Shown piece by piece: positions 1 to 7,148 of a stretch of 64,000 nt of DNA. This stretch comes from Chloroflexota bacterium (GTDB lineage: Bacteria; Chloroflexota; Anaerolineae; Promineifilales; Promineifilaceae). The translations under genes and the position numbers were made by a program. Each line of letters opens with the position of its first letter. Positions within the stretch are counted from its first letter, which is position 1. Below the pieces are notes generated by a model. The model had not been told where the DNA came from. It saw only the letters and a program-made list of their open reading frames with translations, and made no database searches. The stretch spans positions 62,001 through 126,000 of the forward strand of contig JAGOMA010000012.1 of the NCBI GenBank assembly GCA_017993775.1, read 5' to 3'.

Positions 1-411
1 CAAAATGGCGTCTAGCTTCAGGCCGTGGGCGATGTCGGCGATGACGGCCGTGTCCTGGTAGGCCCAGGAAAAGACGCCCGGCGTCTGCTCAATGTTGGAC
101 CAGTACATCGGCCAGCGGTTCCAGGCTGCGCCGGTAGAGAGGCCGTTGGCGTAGCGGGTTTCGTTGGTGGGTTGGGAGGCGGGGAAACTGATGTGGTTGA
201 CGCCGTAAGCGGGCAGTGTGTCTGTGAGCGTGAAGGGGGTGGTGGGGATGACGGCCGTTTGGGCCAACAGCGTGTGGCTGCGCGTGGGGCTGGCGGAAGA
301 GTCTAACCAGTAAATGGTGATGGACAGGCACATCACCAGAGCAAGCAGAAATGGCCGTGCCATCAGCCAGATGCGCTGCATAACCTGGGTTACTGTGGTG
401 GATGTTTCCAT
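1..411 (-). CDS. Secreted glycoside-hydrolase-like protein, N-terminal part (runs off the window)
   Basis: The frame is open from an ATG at 411 to the window edge, giving 137 codons with no stop. Residues about 16-33 form a hydrophobic signal or anchor segment (ARPFLLALVMCLSITIYWL), followed by a Thr/Pro-rich stretch. It then reads RYANGLSTGAAWNRWPMYWS, ending near TPGVFSWAYQD. A Trp-rich start in which the protagonist walks into a TIM barrel is typical of extracellular glycosidases of the GH5/GH39/GH42 type. The catalytic residues lie outside the window, so the family is not fixed. No partner gene is visible on this side; the next gene diverges from it. Confidence 0.6.
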   Translation of the reverse strand, partial: METSTTVTQVMQRIWLMARPFLLALVMCLSITIYWLDSSASPTRSHTLLAQTAVIPTTPFTLTDTLPAYGVNHISFPASQPTNETRYANGLSTGAAWNRWPMYWSNIEQTPGVFSWAYQDTAVIADIAHGLKLDAIL

Positions 412-576
412 AACAGGAAGTGTAACTGAGAACGGCCGTTGTGTCACCGCCCCAATTTGCCGGAATAGGGTGATCGCCTTTTTGCCTTATGTGGGTTTAT
501 GCCCCGGCGACGCTCAGGTAACTGCCGCTCTGACCTCCTGTTGACCGGCAAACAAATGGCTGTTAAAGTCCCGCGC

Positions 577-1245
577 ATGAAACAATATGCAGCCTTTATT
601 TTTGATATGGATGGTACGCTCATCGACAACATGCCGTACCACATTCAGGCCTGGCTGGCCTCGTTTGCCGGCCTGGGCATCCAAATGACCGAAGCTGAAT
701 TTCACCACCGCTTGAGCGGCAAGACCAACGCGGAAACAGTGCGTGAAGTGTTGGGGCGCGACGTGACGGCCGGGGAAATCGACCGTATTGCCCTCAGCAA
801 AGAGGTGCAGTATCGTTCGATTTATGCTCCGCAGCTGCGCGAAATTGGCGGCCTGACCGAATTTTTGCAGCAGAGCCGGGGTGTAGGCATGAAAACGGCC
901 GTTGCCACCTCTGCCGGAGCCGACAATATCAGGTTTGTGTTGGATGGCTTGGGGTTGCAGGAGATGTTTACGGCCGTTGTTGGCGCCCACGACGTGCAAA
1001 ATGGCAAACCGGACCCGGAGATATTCCTTACAACGGCCCAAAGACTTCAGGAATCGCCGGGCGACTGTCTCGTTTTTGAGGATTCCCGCGCGGGCATCGA
1101 AGCCGCTCGGCGCGCCGGTATGGACGTTGTTGTCATCAACACAGCCCTCTCCGCGCAAGAAGCCATGACGTTCCCCCATGTCATTCACAGCGCCGCCGAC
1201 TACCGGAATTTGGACATTCTGCTTGATGGCCTGAGCGAAAAATGA
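577..1245 (+). CDS. HAD-superfamily phosphatase / beta-phosphoglucomutase-like
   Basis: This is a 222-aa HAD hydrolase of the PGM-like subclass. It has motif I FDMDGTLID with the nucleophile Asp10 and acid/base Asp12, a helical cap (residues about 18-85), the motif II serine in VATSAGA, the motif III lysine in NGKPDPEIF and motif IV FEDSRAGI. Such enzymes act on phosphorylated sugars or similar small metabolites in the cytoplasm; the substrate cannot be read from the sequence. The ATG at 577 is chosen because the fold starts directly after it, although the frame is open upstream to 499. It stands alone, divergent from the glycosidase-like gene. Confidence 0.85.
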   Translation: MKQYAAFIFDMDGTLIDNMPYHIQAWLASFAGLGIQMTEAEFHHRLSGKTNAETVREVLGRDVTAGEIDRIALSKEVQYRSIYAPQLREIGGLTEFLQQSRGVGMKTAVATSAGADNIRFVLDGLGLQEMFTAVVGAHDVQNGKPDPEIFLTTAQRLQESPGDCLVFEDSRAGIEAARRAGMDVVVINTALSAQEAMTFPHVIHSAADYRNLDILLDGLSEK

Positions 1246-1290
1246 GGGTTTTGTGCCCGGTTTCAGGGCTTTGTTAAAATCCTGATGACT

Positions 1291-1370
1291 TTTCAGGTTT
1301 CTCTGGCAAGACCCCAAGGGGTTGCTCCTGAAAATTTGGATTATTTGGCATCAAACCCTGGGGGTCTGTA
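1291..1370. repeat. Intergenic hairpin element, family A, copy 1
   Basis: The arms GACCCCAAGGG (1310-1320) and CCCTGGGGGTC (1356-1366) pair with one mismatch around a 35-base loop. The flank TTCAGGTTTCTCTGGCAA (1292-1309) and the arms match a second copy at 44021-44101, but the loop there is reversed. It lies between the HAD gene and the NAD(P)-binding gene. It may work as a terminator, but it lacks a U-run. Confidence 0.7.
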
Positions 1371-1419
1371 ATTACAAATCCTGCAAATTATTAAGCCCAA
1401 AACATTGGAGAATAGAACA

Positions 1420-2037
1420 ATGAAAATCGCACTTTTTGGTGGCAGCCGTGGTGTTGGACGTCAGGCCCTGGAACAGGCTTTGGCCCAAGGGCACGACGTA
1501 AAGGCGCTGATGCGCAACCCGGCCGAATTTGACTTTTCCCATCCGCATCTTACCGTGATGTCCGGCGATGTAATGCGGCCGGCCGATGTAGCCGAGTGTG
1601 TTGCCCAGACAGACGCTGTCATTTGCAGTTTGGGCGGCACGGCCAACAACCCTGGCAACGTAGTTTCTGCCGGCACGCGGCACATCATCGCCGCCATGCA
1701 AGCGGCAGATGTGCGCCGACTGGTTGTCGTGAGTTCTATTGGCGTCGGCGATAGCAAAGATCAGGTGCCGTTTGCCTTTAAAATGCTCATGAAAACCGTT
1801 CTCAAAGCGGCCATGGAGGAAAAGGAAAAGCAAGAAACGCTGGTAAAAGCCAGCAACCTGGATTGGGTGATTGTGCGTCCTGGCGGTCTGACCGATGGGC
1901 CGCAGACCGGGAATTACGCTTTTGGCGTTGGTAAGAACATCAAAGCGGGTCAGGTGTCGCGCGCCGATGTGGCCGAGTTTGTGCTGAAACAACTCGCTGA
2001 TGATGCATTTTTGCGCCAGACGCCGTCGATTTCTTGA
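1420..2037 (+). CDS. NAD(P)-binding oxidoreductase of the atypical SDR (NmrA/BVR-B-like) type
   Basis: A 205-aa Rossmann protein starting MKIALFGGSRGVGRQAL, with the glycine-rich NAD(P) loop at residues 7-13. It continues with an SDR-like strand pattern (VVVSSIGVG) and the conserved WVIVRPGGLTDGP near residue 150. Proteins of this kind act as NAD(P)H sensors or as flavin/biliverdin-type reductases; the substrate is not known. The start is the ATG at 1420, which has GGAG at 1407-1410; an upstream TTG at 1405 lies inside that ribosome binding site. It is monocistronic and ends against a strong hairpin shared with the converging TetR gene. Confidence 0.8.
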   Translation: MKIALFGGSRGVGRQALEQALAQGHDVKALMRNPAEFDFSHPHLTVMSGDVMRPADVAECVAQTDAVICSLGGTANNPGNVVSAGTRHIIAAMQAADVRRLVVVSSIGVGDSKDQVPFAFKMLMKTVLKAAMEEKEKQETLVKASNLDWVIVRPGGLTDGPQTGNYAFGVGKNIKAGQVSRADVAEFVLKQLADDAFLRQTPSIS

Positions 2038-2077
2038 TTAAAAAGTTGGGGAGGGGAGATTTGTAACCGGCAGCTGC

Positions 2078-2121
2078 AAGCTGGAGATTAGGGGGTAGGC
2101 CGCCTAATCTCCAGCTTTTGT
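2078..2121 (+). terminator. Intrinsic terminator between converging genes
   Basis: A perfect 15-bp stem (2078-2092 with 2103-2117, AAGCTGGAGATTAGG) and a 10-base loop are followed by TTTTG. It ends transcription of the rightward gene. The right arm also encodes the last codons and stop of the TetR gene on the other strand. Confidence 0.75.
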
Positions 2122-2793
2122 TTCTGCTGGCGAACAGGAGCGGAGGCCGCCGACGAGAACCCGCACTCCTTCGCTGATGCGATCTACCGAGAATTGGCGG
2201 ACTTGTCGTTGGTATTGAAAGATGTCTGCTTTGACAGTGGCTAAAATTGCATCGGCCAGGTAGGCGACGTCCAATCCTGCGGGGAGTTCTTCGGCGGAAA
2301 CGGCCGTTTGCAACAACCCATTTACCGTCATATATTGCCAAAAGTGTGGCAGTTCGATGTGGTGTTCCTCTTGAATCAGCCCGGCGCGCTGGACTTCGCA
2401 CAACAACGGCGCGTGAATTTCCGTGAACCTCACCAGAGCATCTAGAAAAAATTCCAACTGCGCCATATACGGCACGCTTCCGGCTGTCATCTGCCGAAAT
2501 TGGGCCAGCATCTGGTTTTGGAAAGTGGTCATCTGTTCATCCATCAGGCCCAGGCACAATTCAGCCTTGCTGGCAAAGCGGCGGTACAGCGTGCCTTTGC
2601 CCACGCCAGCTGCCTGGGCAATGTCGGCCATGTTGATGTTGGCGACGCCCTGCTCGTTGAACAGCGCCTCGGCCGTGGACAAAATCAGTTTGCGGTTGGC
2701 GGCGGCGTCACGCCGCTCTGATTTTTGGCCATCGTCGACATTTCCCAGGGGAATGTTGGTGTTAAAAGATAGGTTTGTTATCGGCTCGTCCAT
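2104..2793 (-). CDS. TetR/AcrR-family transcriptional regulator
   Basis: A TetR-type repressor of 229 aa. The helix-turn-helix domain (residues about 25-70) reads ALFNEQGVANINMADIAQAA followed by GVGKGTLYRRFASKAEL, and the rest is an all-helical ligand-binding domain. It is divergent from the YceI gene, and the intergenic space holds two GGAC-N4-GTCC half-palindromes over the YceI promoter, so it very probably represses that group and itself. The ligand is unknown. The start at 2793 is preferred because AGGCGA precedes it at a usable distance; an in-frame ATG at 2814 lacks a ribosome site. Confidence 0.88.
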   Translation of the reverse strand: MDEPITNLSFNTNIPLGNVDDGQKSERRDAAANRKLILSTAEALFNEQGVANINMADIAQAAGVGKGTLYRRFASKAELCLGLMDEQMTTFQNQMLAQFRQMTAGSVPYMAQLEFFLDALVRFTEIHAPLLCEVQRAGLIQEEHHIELPHFWQYMTVNGLLQTAVSAEELPAGLDVAYLADAILATVKADIFQYQRQVRQFSVDRISEGVRVLVGGLRSCSPAETKAGD

Positions 2794-2843
2794 TTTATTT
2801 CGCCTGTTTTGCATCGTTTTTTTGCGAGTATTGAAATTTGCAC

Positions 2844-2872
2844 TTGACAAGTGGACCCTAGTCCGTTATTAT
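2844..2872 (+). promoter_or_regulatory. Sigma-70 promoter of the yceI group
   Basis: TTGACA (2844-2849), a 17-base spacer and TATTAT (2867-2872). The spacer contains the left TetR operator, so binding there should block RNA polymerase. Confidence 0.75.
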
Positions 2873-2902
2873 CATACCAGAAATACGGACTGAAGTCCAC
2901 TT
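2850..2902. promoter_or_regulatory. Paired TetR-type operators
   Basis: Two copies of GGAC-N4-GTCC (2853-2864 and 2887-2898) sit in mirror orientation. The extended arms AAGTGGACCCTAGTCCGT and ACGGACTGAAGTCCACTT are reverse complements at 15 of 18 positions. The left one overlaps the promoter spacer. They are the likely binding sites of the divergently encoded TetR protein. Confidence 0.75.
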
Positions 2903-2956
2903 ATTGTAAACGAAAACTAAAACCAAACTGTTTACAAGACAAGGAGATTATAACAA

Positions 2957-3496
2957 ATGACCTGGCAAATTGATTACTCGCATTCCAGTGTAAATTTTAC
3001 GGCGCGTCACATGATGATTTCGAAGGTTCGCGGCCGTTTTGAGACTTGGGAAGGCAGCGTGAATCTTAACCTGGATAATCCGGCGGAAACGGCCGTTTCC
3101 GTCACCGTCGATCTGTCCAGCGTCAATACCCGCGATCCACAGCGTGATGGCCATCTGGTTTCCCCAGACTTCTTCAACGTGGCCGAATATCCTACAATGA
3201 CCTTCCAAAGCACCCGCGTAGAGAAAATCGACGCCGACACCGCCAAATTGATTGGCAACCTGACCATTCGCGGCCTTACCCGCGAAGTTGTTCTGGACGT
3301 GGAATATGCCGGCGAAGCTAAAAGCCCTTGGGGCACGACCAGCGCCGGTTTTTCGGCCAGCGGCAGTCTGAATCGCAAAGATTGGGGCCTTAATTGGAAT
3401 CAGGCCTTGGAAACCGGCGGCGTGCTGGTGGGCGAAAAAATCAATATCGAAATCGAGTTGGAGCTGATCAGACAGCCGGAAAACGCGCCCGCCTAA
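2957..3496 (+). CDS. YceI-family lipocalin-like protein
   Basis: A 179-aa YceI domain spans the whole protein, from WQIDYSHSSVNFTARHMMIS to the C-terminal strands. This fold is a beta barrel that binds long isoprenoid or amide lipids. There is no signal peptide, so this member is probably cytoplasmic, unlike the periplasmic E. coli protein. The ribosome site AAGGAG precedes the ATG. It is the first gene of the TetR-controlled group; a hairpin after it may separate it from, or reduce expression of, the flavin reductase downstream. Confidence 0.9.
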   Translation: MTWQIDYSHSSVNFTARHMMISKVRGRFETWEGSVNLNLDNPAETAVSVTVDLSSVNTRDPQRDGHLVSPDFFNVAEYPTMTFQSTRVEKIDADTAKLIGNLTIRGLTREVVLDVEYAGEAKSPWGTTSAGFSASGSLNRKDWGLNWNQALETGGVLVGEKINIEIELELIRQPENAPA

Positions 3497-3543
3497 GCGT
3501 TTGATGGGAAGACAGCGGTTCCTGCGCACAATCCCCTAAAATA

Positions 3544-3577
3544 AAGAACGGCCGTTTCTCTGCAAACGGCCGTTCTT
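3544..3577. terminator. Hairpin built from two ACGGCCGT octamers
   Basis: The 14-base arms AAGAACGGCCGTTT (3544-3557) and AAACGGCCGTTCTT (3564-3577) pair perfectly around CTCTGC. The trailing sequence is pyrimidine-rich but has no clean U-run, so termination may be partial. Confidence 0.6.
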
Positions 3578-3681
3578 CTCATTCAAGACCCAAGAGGTCT
3601 CATGCCCATAACACTTGTACTCGCCAGCGACTTCGGCGGTTTAGATGTTCAGGGCCTCTTCACCTGACACCGGAGTAATCA

Positions 3682-4248
3682 ATGATTGACAGTCCGATCC
3701 ACATTTTAGGTATTGCCGGCAGCCTGCGCCGTAAATCTTACAACCGCGCTTTGTTGTGCAATGCCCAACACCTGCTGCCCCAGGACACGACCCTGGCGAT
3801 ATTTGATTTAGACGACATCCCGTTTTTTAACGCCGATGTGGAAGCCATCGGCACGCCGGCGCCGGTGCTGGCTTTGCGTGAAGCCATCAAACGCGCCGAT
3901 GCCTTATTGATTGCCACGCCTGAATACAATTACACAATTCCCGGCGTCTTGAAAAACGCCATCGATTGGGCCTCCCGTAAAGGCCCGGATGATCGCGCGC
4001 CGCTGGATGGCAAAGCAGTGGCGATGATGGGCGCTGGCGGCATGTATGGCACGCTGCGCGCGCAATTGCATTTGCGCGAGATTTTGAGCCATAATCAAAC
4101 CTACGTCATGGCGCGGCCAGAATTGATGGTTGCCCGGGCCGGCCAATACTTCGACGAAGACGGCCGTCTCACCGATGAAGCCATGCGCCTGCGCCTGGAA
4201 CGCCTGCTTGTTTCCCTGCGCGATTGGACCCGGTTGGTGCAAAATTAA
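3682..4248 (+). CDS. NADPH-dependent FMN reductase family protein
   Basis: A 188-aa flavodoxin-like protein with the FMN phosphate loop GIAGSLRRKSYNRAL near residue 10 and the family signature TPEYNYTIPGVLKNAIDW near residue 80. Members reduce FMN, quinones, azo dyes or chromate with NAD(P)H in the cytoplasm. The ATG at 3682 follows CGGAG. The stop overlaps the next start (TAATG), so it is translationally coupled to the VOC gene. Together with VOC and PIG-L partners under a TetR protein, a role in detoxification is likely but inferred. Confidence 0.88.
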   Translation: MIDSPIHILGIAGSLRRKSYNRALLCNAQHLLPQDTTLAIFDLDDIPFFNADVEAIGTPAPVLALREAIKRADALLIATPEYNYTIPGVLKNAIDWASRKGPDDRAPLDGKAVAMMGAGGMYGTLRAQLHLREILSHNQTYVMARPELMVARAGQYFDEDGRLTDEAMRLRLERLLVSLRDWTRLVQN

Positions 4249-5117
4249 TGAACGCGACACCTTTGCCGCCTGAAACCCACATGGGACAGGTCGCCCTAAC
4301 CGTCGCTGACCTATCCCGCTCGCTGGCCTATTACCAGGAGCATATTGGCCTGCGCTTATTGGATCGGGAAGGGGATACGGCCGTTCTGGGCACACCGCAG
4401 CGCCCTTTGCTGAGGTTACAAGAGCAGTCTGGCGCACGGCCGTCGCGCGGCGTTACCGGCTTGTATCATTTTGCCTTGCTGCTGCCCTCGCGCCTGGCTT
4501 TGGCGCAGACGCTTTACCACTTTATCCAGCGGCAAACCCCGATTAGCGGCGCGTCTGACCATGCCGTTAGCGAGGCGCTGTATCTCACCGACCCGGACGG
4601 GCATGGCATTGAGATTTACCGCGACCGCCCCCGCTCGGAGTGGCCGTCTGTTGGCGGGCGGCTGGCAATGACCACCGAACCTTTTGATGTGGATGGCGTG
4701 TTGGGCGAATTGACGGCGGAAACGGCCGTGTGGTCCCATTTGCCTGCGGCCACCACAATGGGGCACGTCCACCTGCACATCAGCCGCATGGCGCCGACCA
4801 TTGAGTTTTATGTAGACCAACTAGGGTTTGACATGATTGTCCAGATGGGCGGCTCGGCCAGTTTTGTGGCCGCTGGCGGCTATCACCACCACCTGGGGTT
4901 GAATACCTGGGCTGGCGTGGGCGCGCCGCCGCCAGCACCCGACCAGGCCAGATTGTTGTGGTATGAAATTATTCTGCCGGACGAAACGGCCGTGGACGCC
5001 CTGGCTGTGCGGTTGGCGGCGGCGGGGGTGGATGTGGCGCGAAACGGCCGTAGCCTCCACCTGCAAGACCCTTCGGCTAATCACCTTATCCTTCGATCGG
5101 ACAAAATACCCCAATAA
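4248..5117 (+). CDS. VOC-superfamily protein (catechol 2,3-dioxygenase/glyoxalase-like, two modules)
   Basis: A 289-aa protein made of two vicinal-oxygen-chelate modules. The first starts VALTVADLSRSLAYYQ near residue 14, the second HVHLHISRMAPTIEFYVDQL near residue 168. Candidate metal ligands are seen in HVHLHI, the HHHLGLN strand and WYEIILP. The first-module position often held by His is Ala (GQVALTV), so the active site would be in the second module, as in CatE-like extradiol dioxygenases. The substrate is not known. The ATG overlaps the flavin reductase stop by one base, and PIG-L follows after 3 bases. Confidence 0.85.
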   Translation: MNATPLPPETHMGQVALTVADLSRSLAYYQEHIGLRLLDREGDTAVLGTPQRPLLRLQEQSGARPSRGVTGLYHFALLLPSRLALAQTLYHFIQRQTPISGASDHAVSEALYLTDPDGHGIEIYRDRPRSEWPSVGGRLAMTTEPFDVDGVLGELTAETAVWSHLPAATTMGHVHLHISRMAPTIEFYVDQLGFDMIVQMGGSASFVAAGGYHHHLGLNTWAGVGAPPPAPDQARLLWYEIILPDETAVDALAVRLAAAGVDVARNGRSLHLQDPSANHLILRSDKIPQ

Positions 5118-5120
5118 CTT

Positions 5121-5969
5121 ATGGAAAATCAACGACTTTTGGGCCTCTTTGCCCATCCCGACGACGAAATTTTAGGTCTTGGCGGCACTCTGGCCGAATA
5201 TGCCCAGAACGGTACGCGCGTGGAATTGGTGGTCACCACTCGCGGCGAGGCCGGCGAAATCGCTGACCCTGCCCTGGCGACGCCGGAAAATTTAGCGTTT
5301 GTGCGCGAGCAAGAAATGCTGTGTTCGGCCAGAACTCTGGGTGTCAGCCATGTTACTTTCCTGGGATACCGCGATTCAGGCATGGACGGCACAGACGATA
5401 ACAAAAACCCGCTGGCCTACATCAACCGCGATCCGGCCGAAGTGACCGCGCGATTGGTGGAAATCATTCGCCGCTTCCGTCCGCATGTCATCCTCACTTT
5501 CGAGCCGTATGGCGGCTACGGCCATCCCGACCACATGGCCATTCATCACCACACGCTAACGGCCGTGCCCGCCGCCGCCGATCCTGTTTACCGGCCTGAT
5601 TTGGGCGCTGCGTGGTCTGTACCGCGTGTTTTTTACCCGATTGTGCGTGTAGCCACTTTGTTAGCCATGAAGGATCGCATGGAAGCGCGCGGATTGGACG
5701 TCTCGTTTTTCGAGAGTTTAGGGCAGCGGGTCGGAAAAGGGTGGCCTGATGAGCAGATTCATGTGGTCCGCGATATTGGCGGCACTGTGGGGAAAAAATT
5801 GGCTGCTTTCCGCTGCCACGCCACCCAGTTTGGCCCGGAAAGCATTTTCCGCCAGCTGCCGGAAGAGGAAATGGCCGAGGTGCTGCGGTACGAGTATTTT
5901 GCCCAGGCCATCCCGGAACCCGCGCCCCATAAGCCATTTACCGACCTGTTTGCCGATTTGCCCCTTTAG
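5121..5969 (+). CDS. PIG-L/LmbE-family zinc deacetylase
   Basis: A 282-aa member of the PIG-L fold. The metal site AHPDDE is at residues 11-16 (His12, Asp15) and the second motif HPDH at 135-138. The family removes N-acetyl groups from GlcNAc-linked substrates or cleaves thiol conjugates (MshB, Mca, BshB). Here the VOC and flavin-reductase neighbours favour a conjugate or xenobiotic hydrolase, which is inference. The frame begins 3 bases after the VOC stop. It is probably the last gene of the TetR-controlled group. Confidence 0.87.
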   Translation: MENQRLLGLFAHPDDEILGLGGTLAEYAQNGTRVELVVTTRGEAGEIADPALATPENLAFVREQEMLCSARTLGVSHVTFLGYRDSGMDGTDDNKNPLAYINRDPAEVTARLVEIIRRFRPHVILTFEPYGGYGHPDHMAIHHHTLTAVPAAADPVYRPDLGAAWSVPRVFYPIVRVATLLAMKDRMEARGLDVSFFESLGQRVGKGWPDEQIHVVRDIGGTVGKKLAAFRCHATQFGPESIFRQLPEEEMAEVLRYEYFAQAIPEPAPHKPFTDLFADLPL

Positions 5970-6024
5970 CCGCCAGCGTTTCTGCACTTGACGCCGCTTA
6001 CCGGTCAGGCGTAAAATAGAACAT

Positions 6025-6270
6025 ATGAGCGAACAATGGATTCGGGCAAGTGAAATAAGCAACTATGTGTACTGCCGCCGCGCCTGGTGGCTGCAGCGCA
6101 TGCAGGGATACTCCTCCGAGAATGTCAGAGAATTAGGCGAGGGGACGGCCTATCATCAGCAGCACGGCCGTTCCCTGGCCAGAGCCATCTGGACCCGCCG
6201 CCTGGCATACGCGCTGTTGTTTGTATTGGTGGCCTATGTGACGTTTCAGTTGTTGATGAGCACACAATAG
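6025..6270 (+). CDS. N-terminal half of a split, membrane-anchored Cas4-like protein
   Basis: An 81-aa protein. Residues 5-25 (WIRASEISNYVYCRRAWWLQ) match the N-terminal region of Cas4/RecB-type nucleases, including the lone Cys17 that in Cas4 and AddB is the first ligand of the iron-sulfur cluster. The C-terminal part (residues about 58-78, LAYALLFVLVAYVTFQLL) is one membrane helix. The nuclease motifs are missing and lie in the next gene, whose ATG begins 2 bases after this stop. Either the two chains pair, or a frameshift split a fused gene. The match to Cas4 is good; function is unknown. Confidence 0.7.
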   Translation: MSEQWIRASEISNYVYCRRAWWLQRMQGYSSENVRELGEGTAYHQQHGRSLARAIWTRRLAYALLFVLVAYVTFQLLMSTQ

Positions 6271-6272
6271 GG

Positions 6273-6800
6273 ATGGGATTCACCGGTTTACTTTTAGGTG
6301 TTGTGCTGTTTTTGCTCACGATTGGCGCGTGGCTGTGGTCACGCGATCAGCGCGAGAAAAGCGGCGTACCCGAAGGGGAAATTATTTACGCCGACACTGG
6401 CGCATGGTTCCCCATGACAAAGCCGTTGTATGCGGCGGCGTATAAACTGGTCGGCAAACCCGATTATTTGGTAGAACAGGACGATGGCAGCATAGTGCCG
6501 GTGGAGATTAAGTCGGGGCGCGCGCCCAGCGAGCCGCATGAAGGGCATGTCTTGCAGTTGGCGGCCTACTGCCTGCTGGTGATGGAGAATTATCAGATAC
6601 GGCCGTCCTACGGCATCATCCAATACCAGGATCGTGCGTTTGCGGTGGATTTTACGCCCGATTTGGAAGAGGATTTGCTGGATTTGCTGGCCGAGATGCA
6701 CGAAGGGATGTTTGTCGCCGAATTAGACCGCGACCATAACGATTGGGAGCGGTGCCGCCGTTGTGGCGTGCGTTCTGTGTGTGATCAACGGCTGGCGTAA
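6273..6800 (+). CDS. C-terminal half of a split Cas4-like nuclease (PD-(D/E)XK, Fe-S)
   Basis: A 175-aa protein that starts with a membrane helix (residues 4-22) and continues with the Cas4/RecB core: GKPDYL (Asp64), PVEIKSG (Glu78, Lys80) and QLAAYCLL (Gln95, Tyr99). It ends in CRRCGVRSVC with Cys161, Cys164 and Cys170. These match the three C-terminal cluster cysteines of Cas4, with the fourth supplied by Cys17 of the preceding protein. An intact catalytic triad suggests a working exonuclease at the membrane. No CRISPR array or other cas gene is near. It shares an operon with its first half. Confidence 0.8.
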   Translation: MGFTGLLLGVVLFLLTIGAWLWSRDQREKSGVPEGEIIYADTGAWFPMTKPLYAAAYKLVGKPDYLVEQDDGSIVPVEIKSGRAPSEPHEGHVLQLAAYCLLVMENYQIRPSYGIIQYQDRAFAVDFTPDLEEDLLDLLAEMHEGMFVAELDRDHNDWERCRRCGVRSVCDQRLA

Positions 6801-6803
6801 GGG

Positions 6804-6832
6804 TTGACGGCCGTTTCCCCCGCCGCTATAAT
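6804..6832 (+). promoter_or_regulatory. Sigma-70 promoter of serS
   Basis: TTGACG (6804-6809), exactly 17 bases, then the perfect -10 TATAAT (6827-6832). It begins directly after the Cas4-like stop, and an ACGGCCGT octamer overlaps the -35. Confidence 0.85.
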
Positions 6833-6849
6833 GCCCCAACAACTGAAAG

Positions 6850-7086
6850 AGAAACGGCCGTGAAAGAGACAAGTACGGCAGCGCGGTTTTACAGAGAGTT
6901 GGCGGATGCTGCAAGCCAACAACCCACCGCCTGAAATCCCCTCCGGAGCCGTCTACCGAAAGCAATTACGCGATTAAGGTAAACCGGGGTCGCCCGTTAC
7001 AGCGAAACTGAGGTCAGCGCGGCTGCGTTGGCGAATTCAGGTGGCACCACGAGTCCCTTCGTCCTGAGATGGCGAGGGGATTTTTT
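6850..7086 (+). promoter_or_regulatory. T-box leader (serine, controls serS)
   Basis: A tRNA-sensing T-box leader. Stem I carries AGAGAG followed by the apical hairpin GTTGGC/GCCAAC (6898-6920) and a likely specifier triplet TCC (Ser) at 6937-6939. The T-box bulge TGGC lies in AGGTGGCACCACGAG (7040-7054), which suits a tRNA ending GCCA, and tRNA-Ser has discriminator G. The antiterminator pairs TCAGG with CCTGA around it. The competing terminator pairs TCCCTTCG with CGAGGGGA (7054-7080) and ends in TTTTTT. Uncharged tRNA-Ser should favour readthrough into serS. Confidence 0.9.
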
Positions 7087-7148
7087 CGTTTAAAGGCAAA
7101 AGTAGGCTGCGAGACAATGCGACTACAAGACAAAAGGATAAAAGGACC

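Noticed and set aside
3601-3666. 21-codon open frame before the flavin reductase
   Set aside because: It has an ATG and a stop but no ribosome site and no sign of attenuation function.
6025-6800. CRISPR-associated Cas4
   Set aside because: The nuclease motifs fit Cas4, but no repeat array, cas1, cas2 or effector lies in the window, and the membrane helices are not typical of Cas4.
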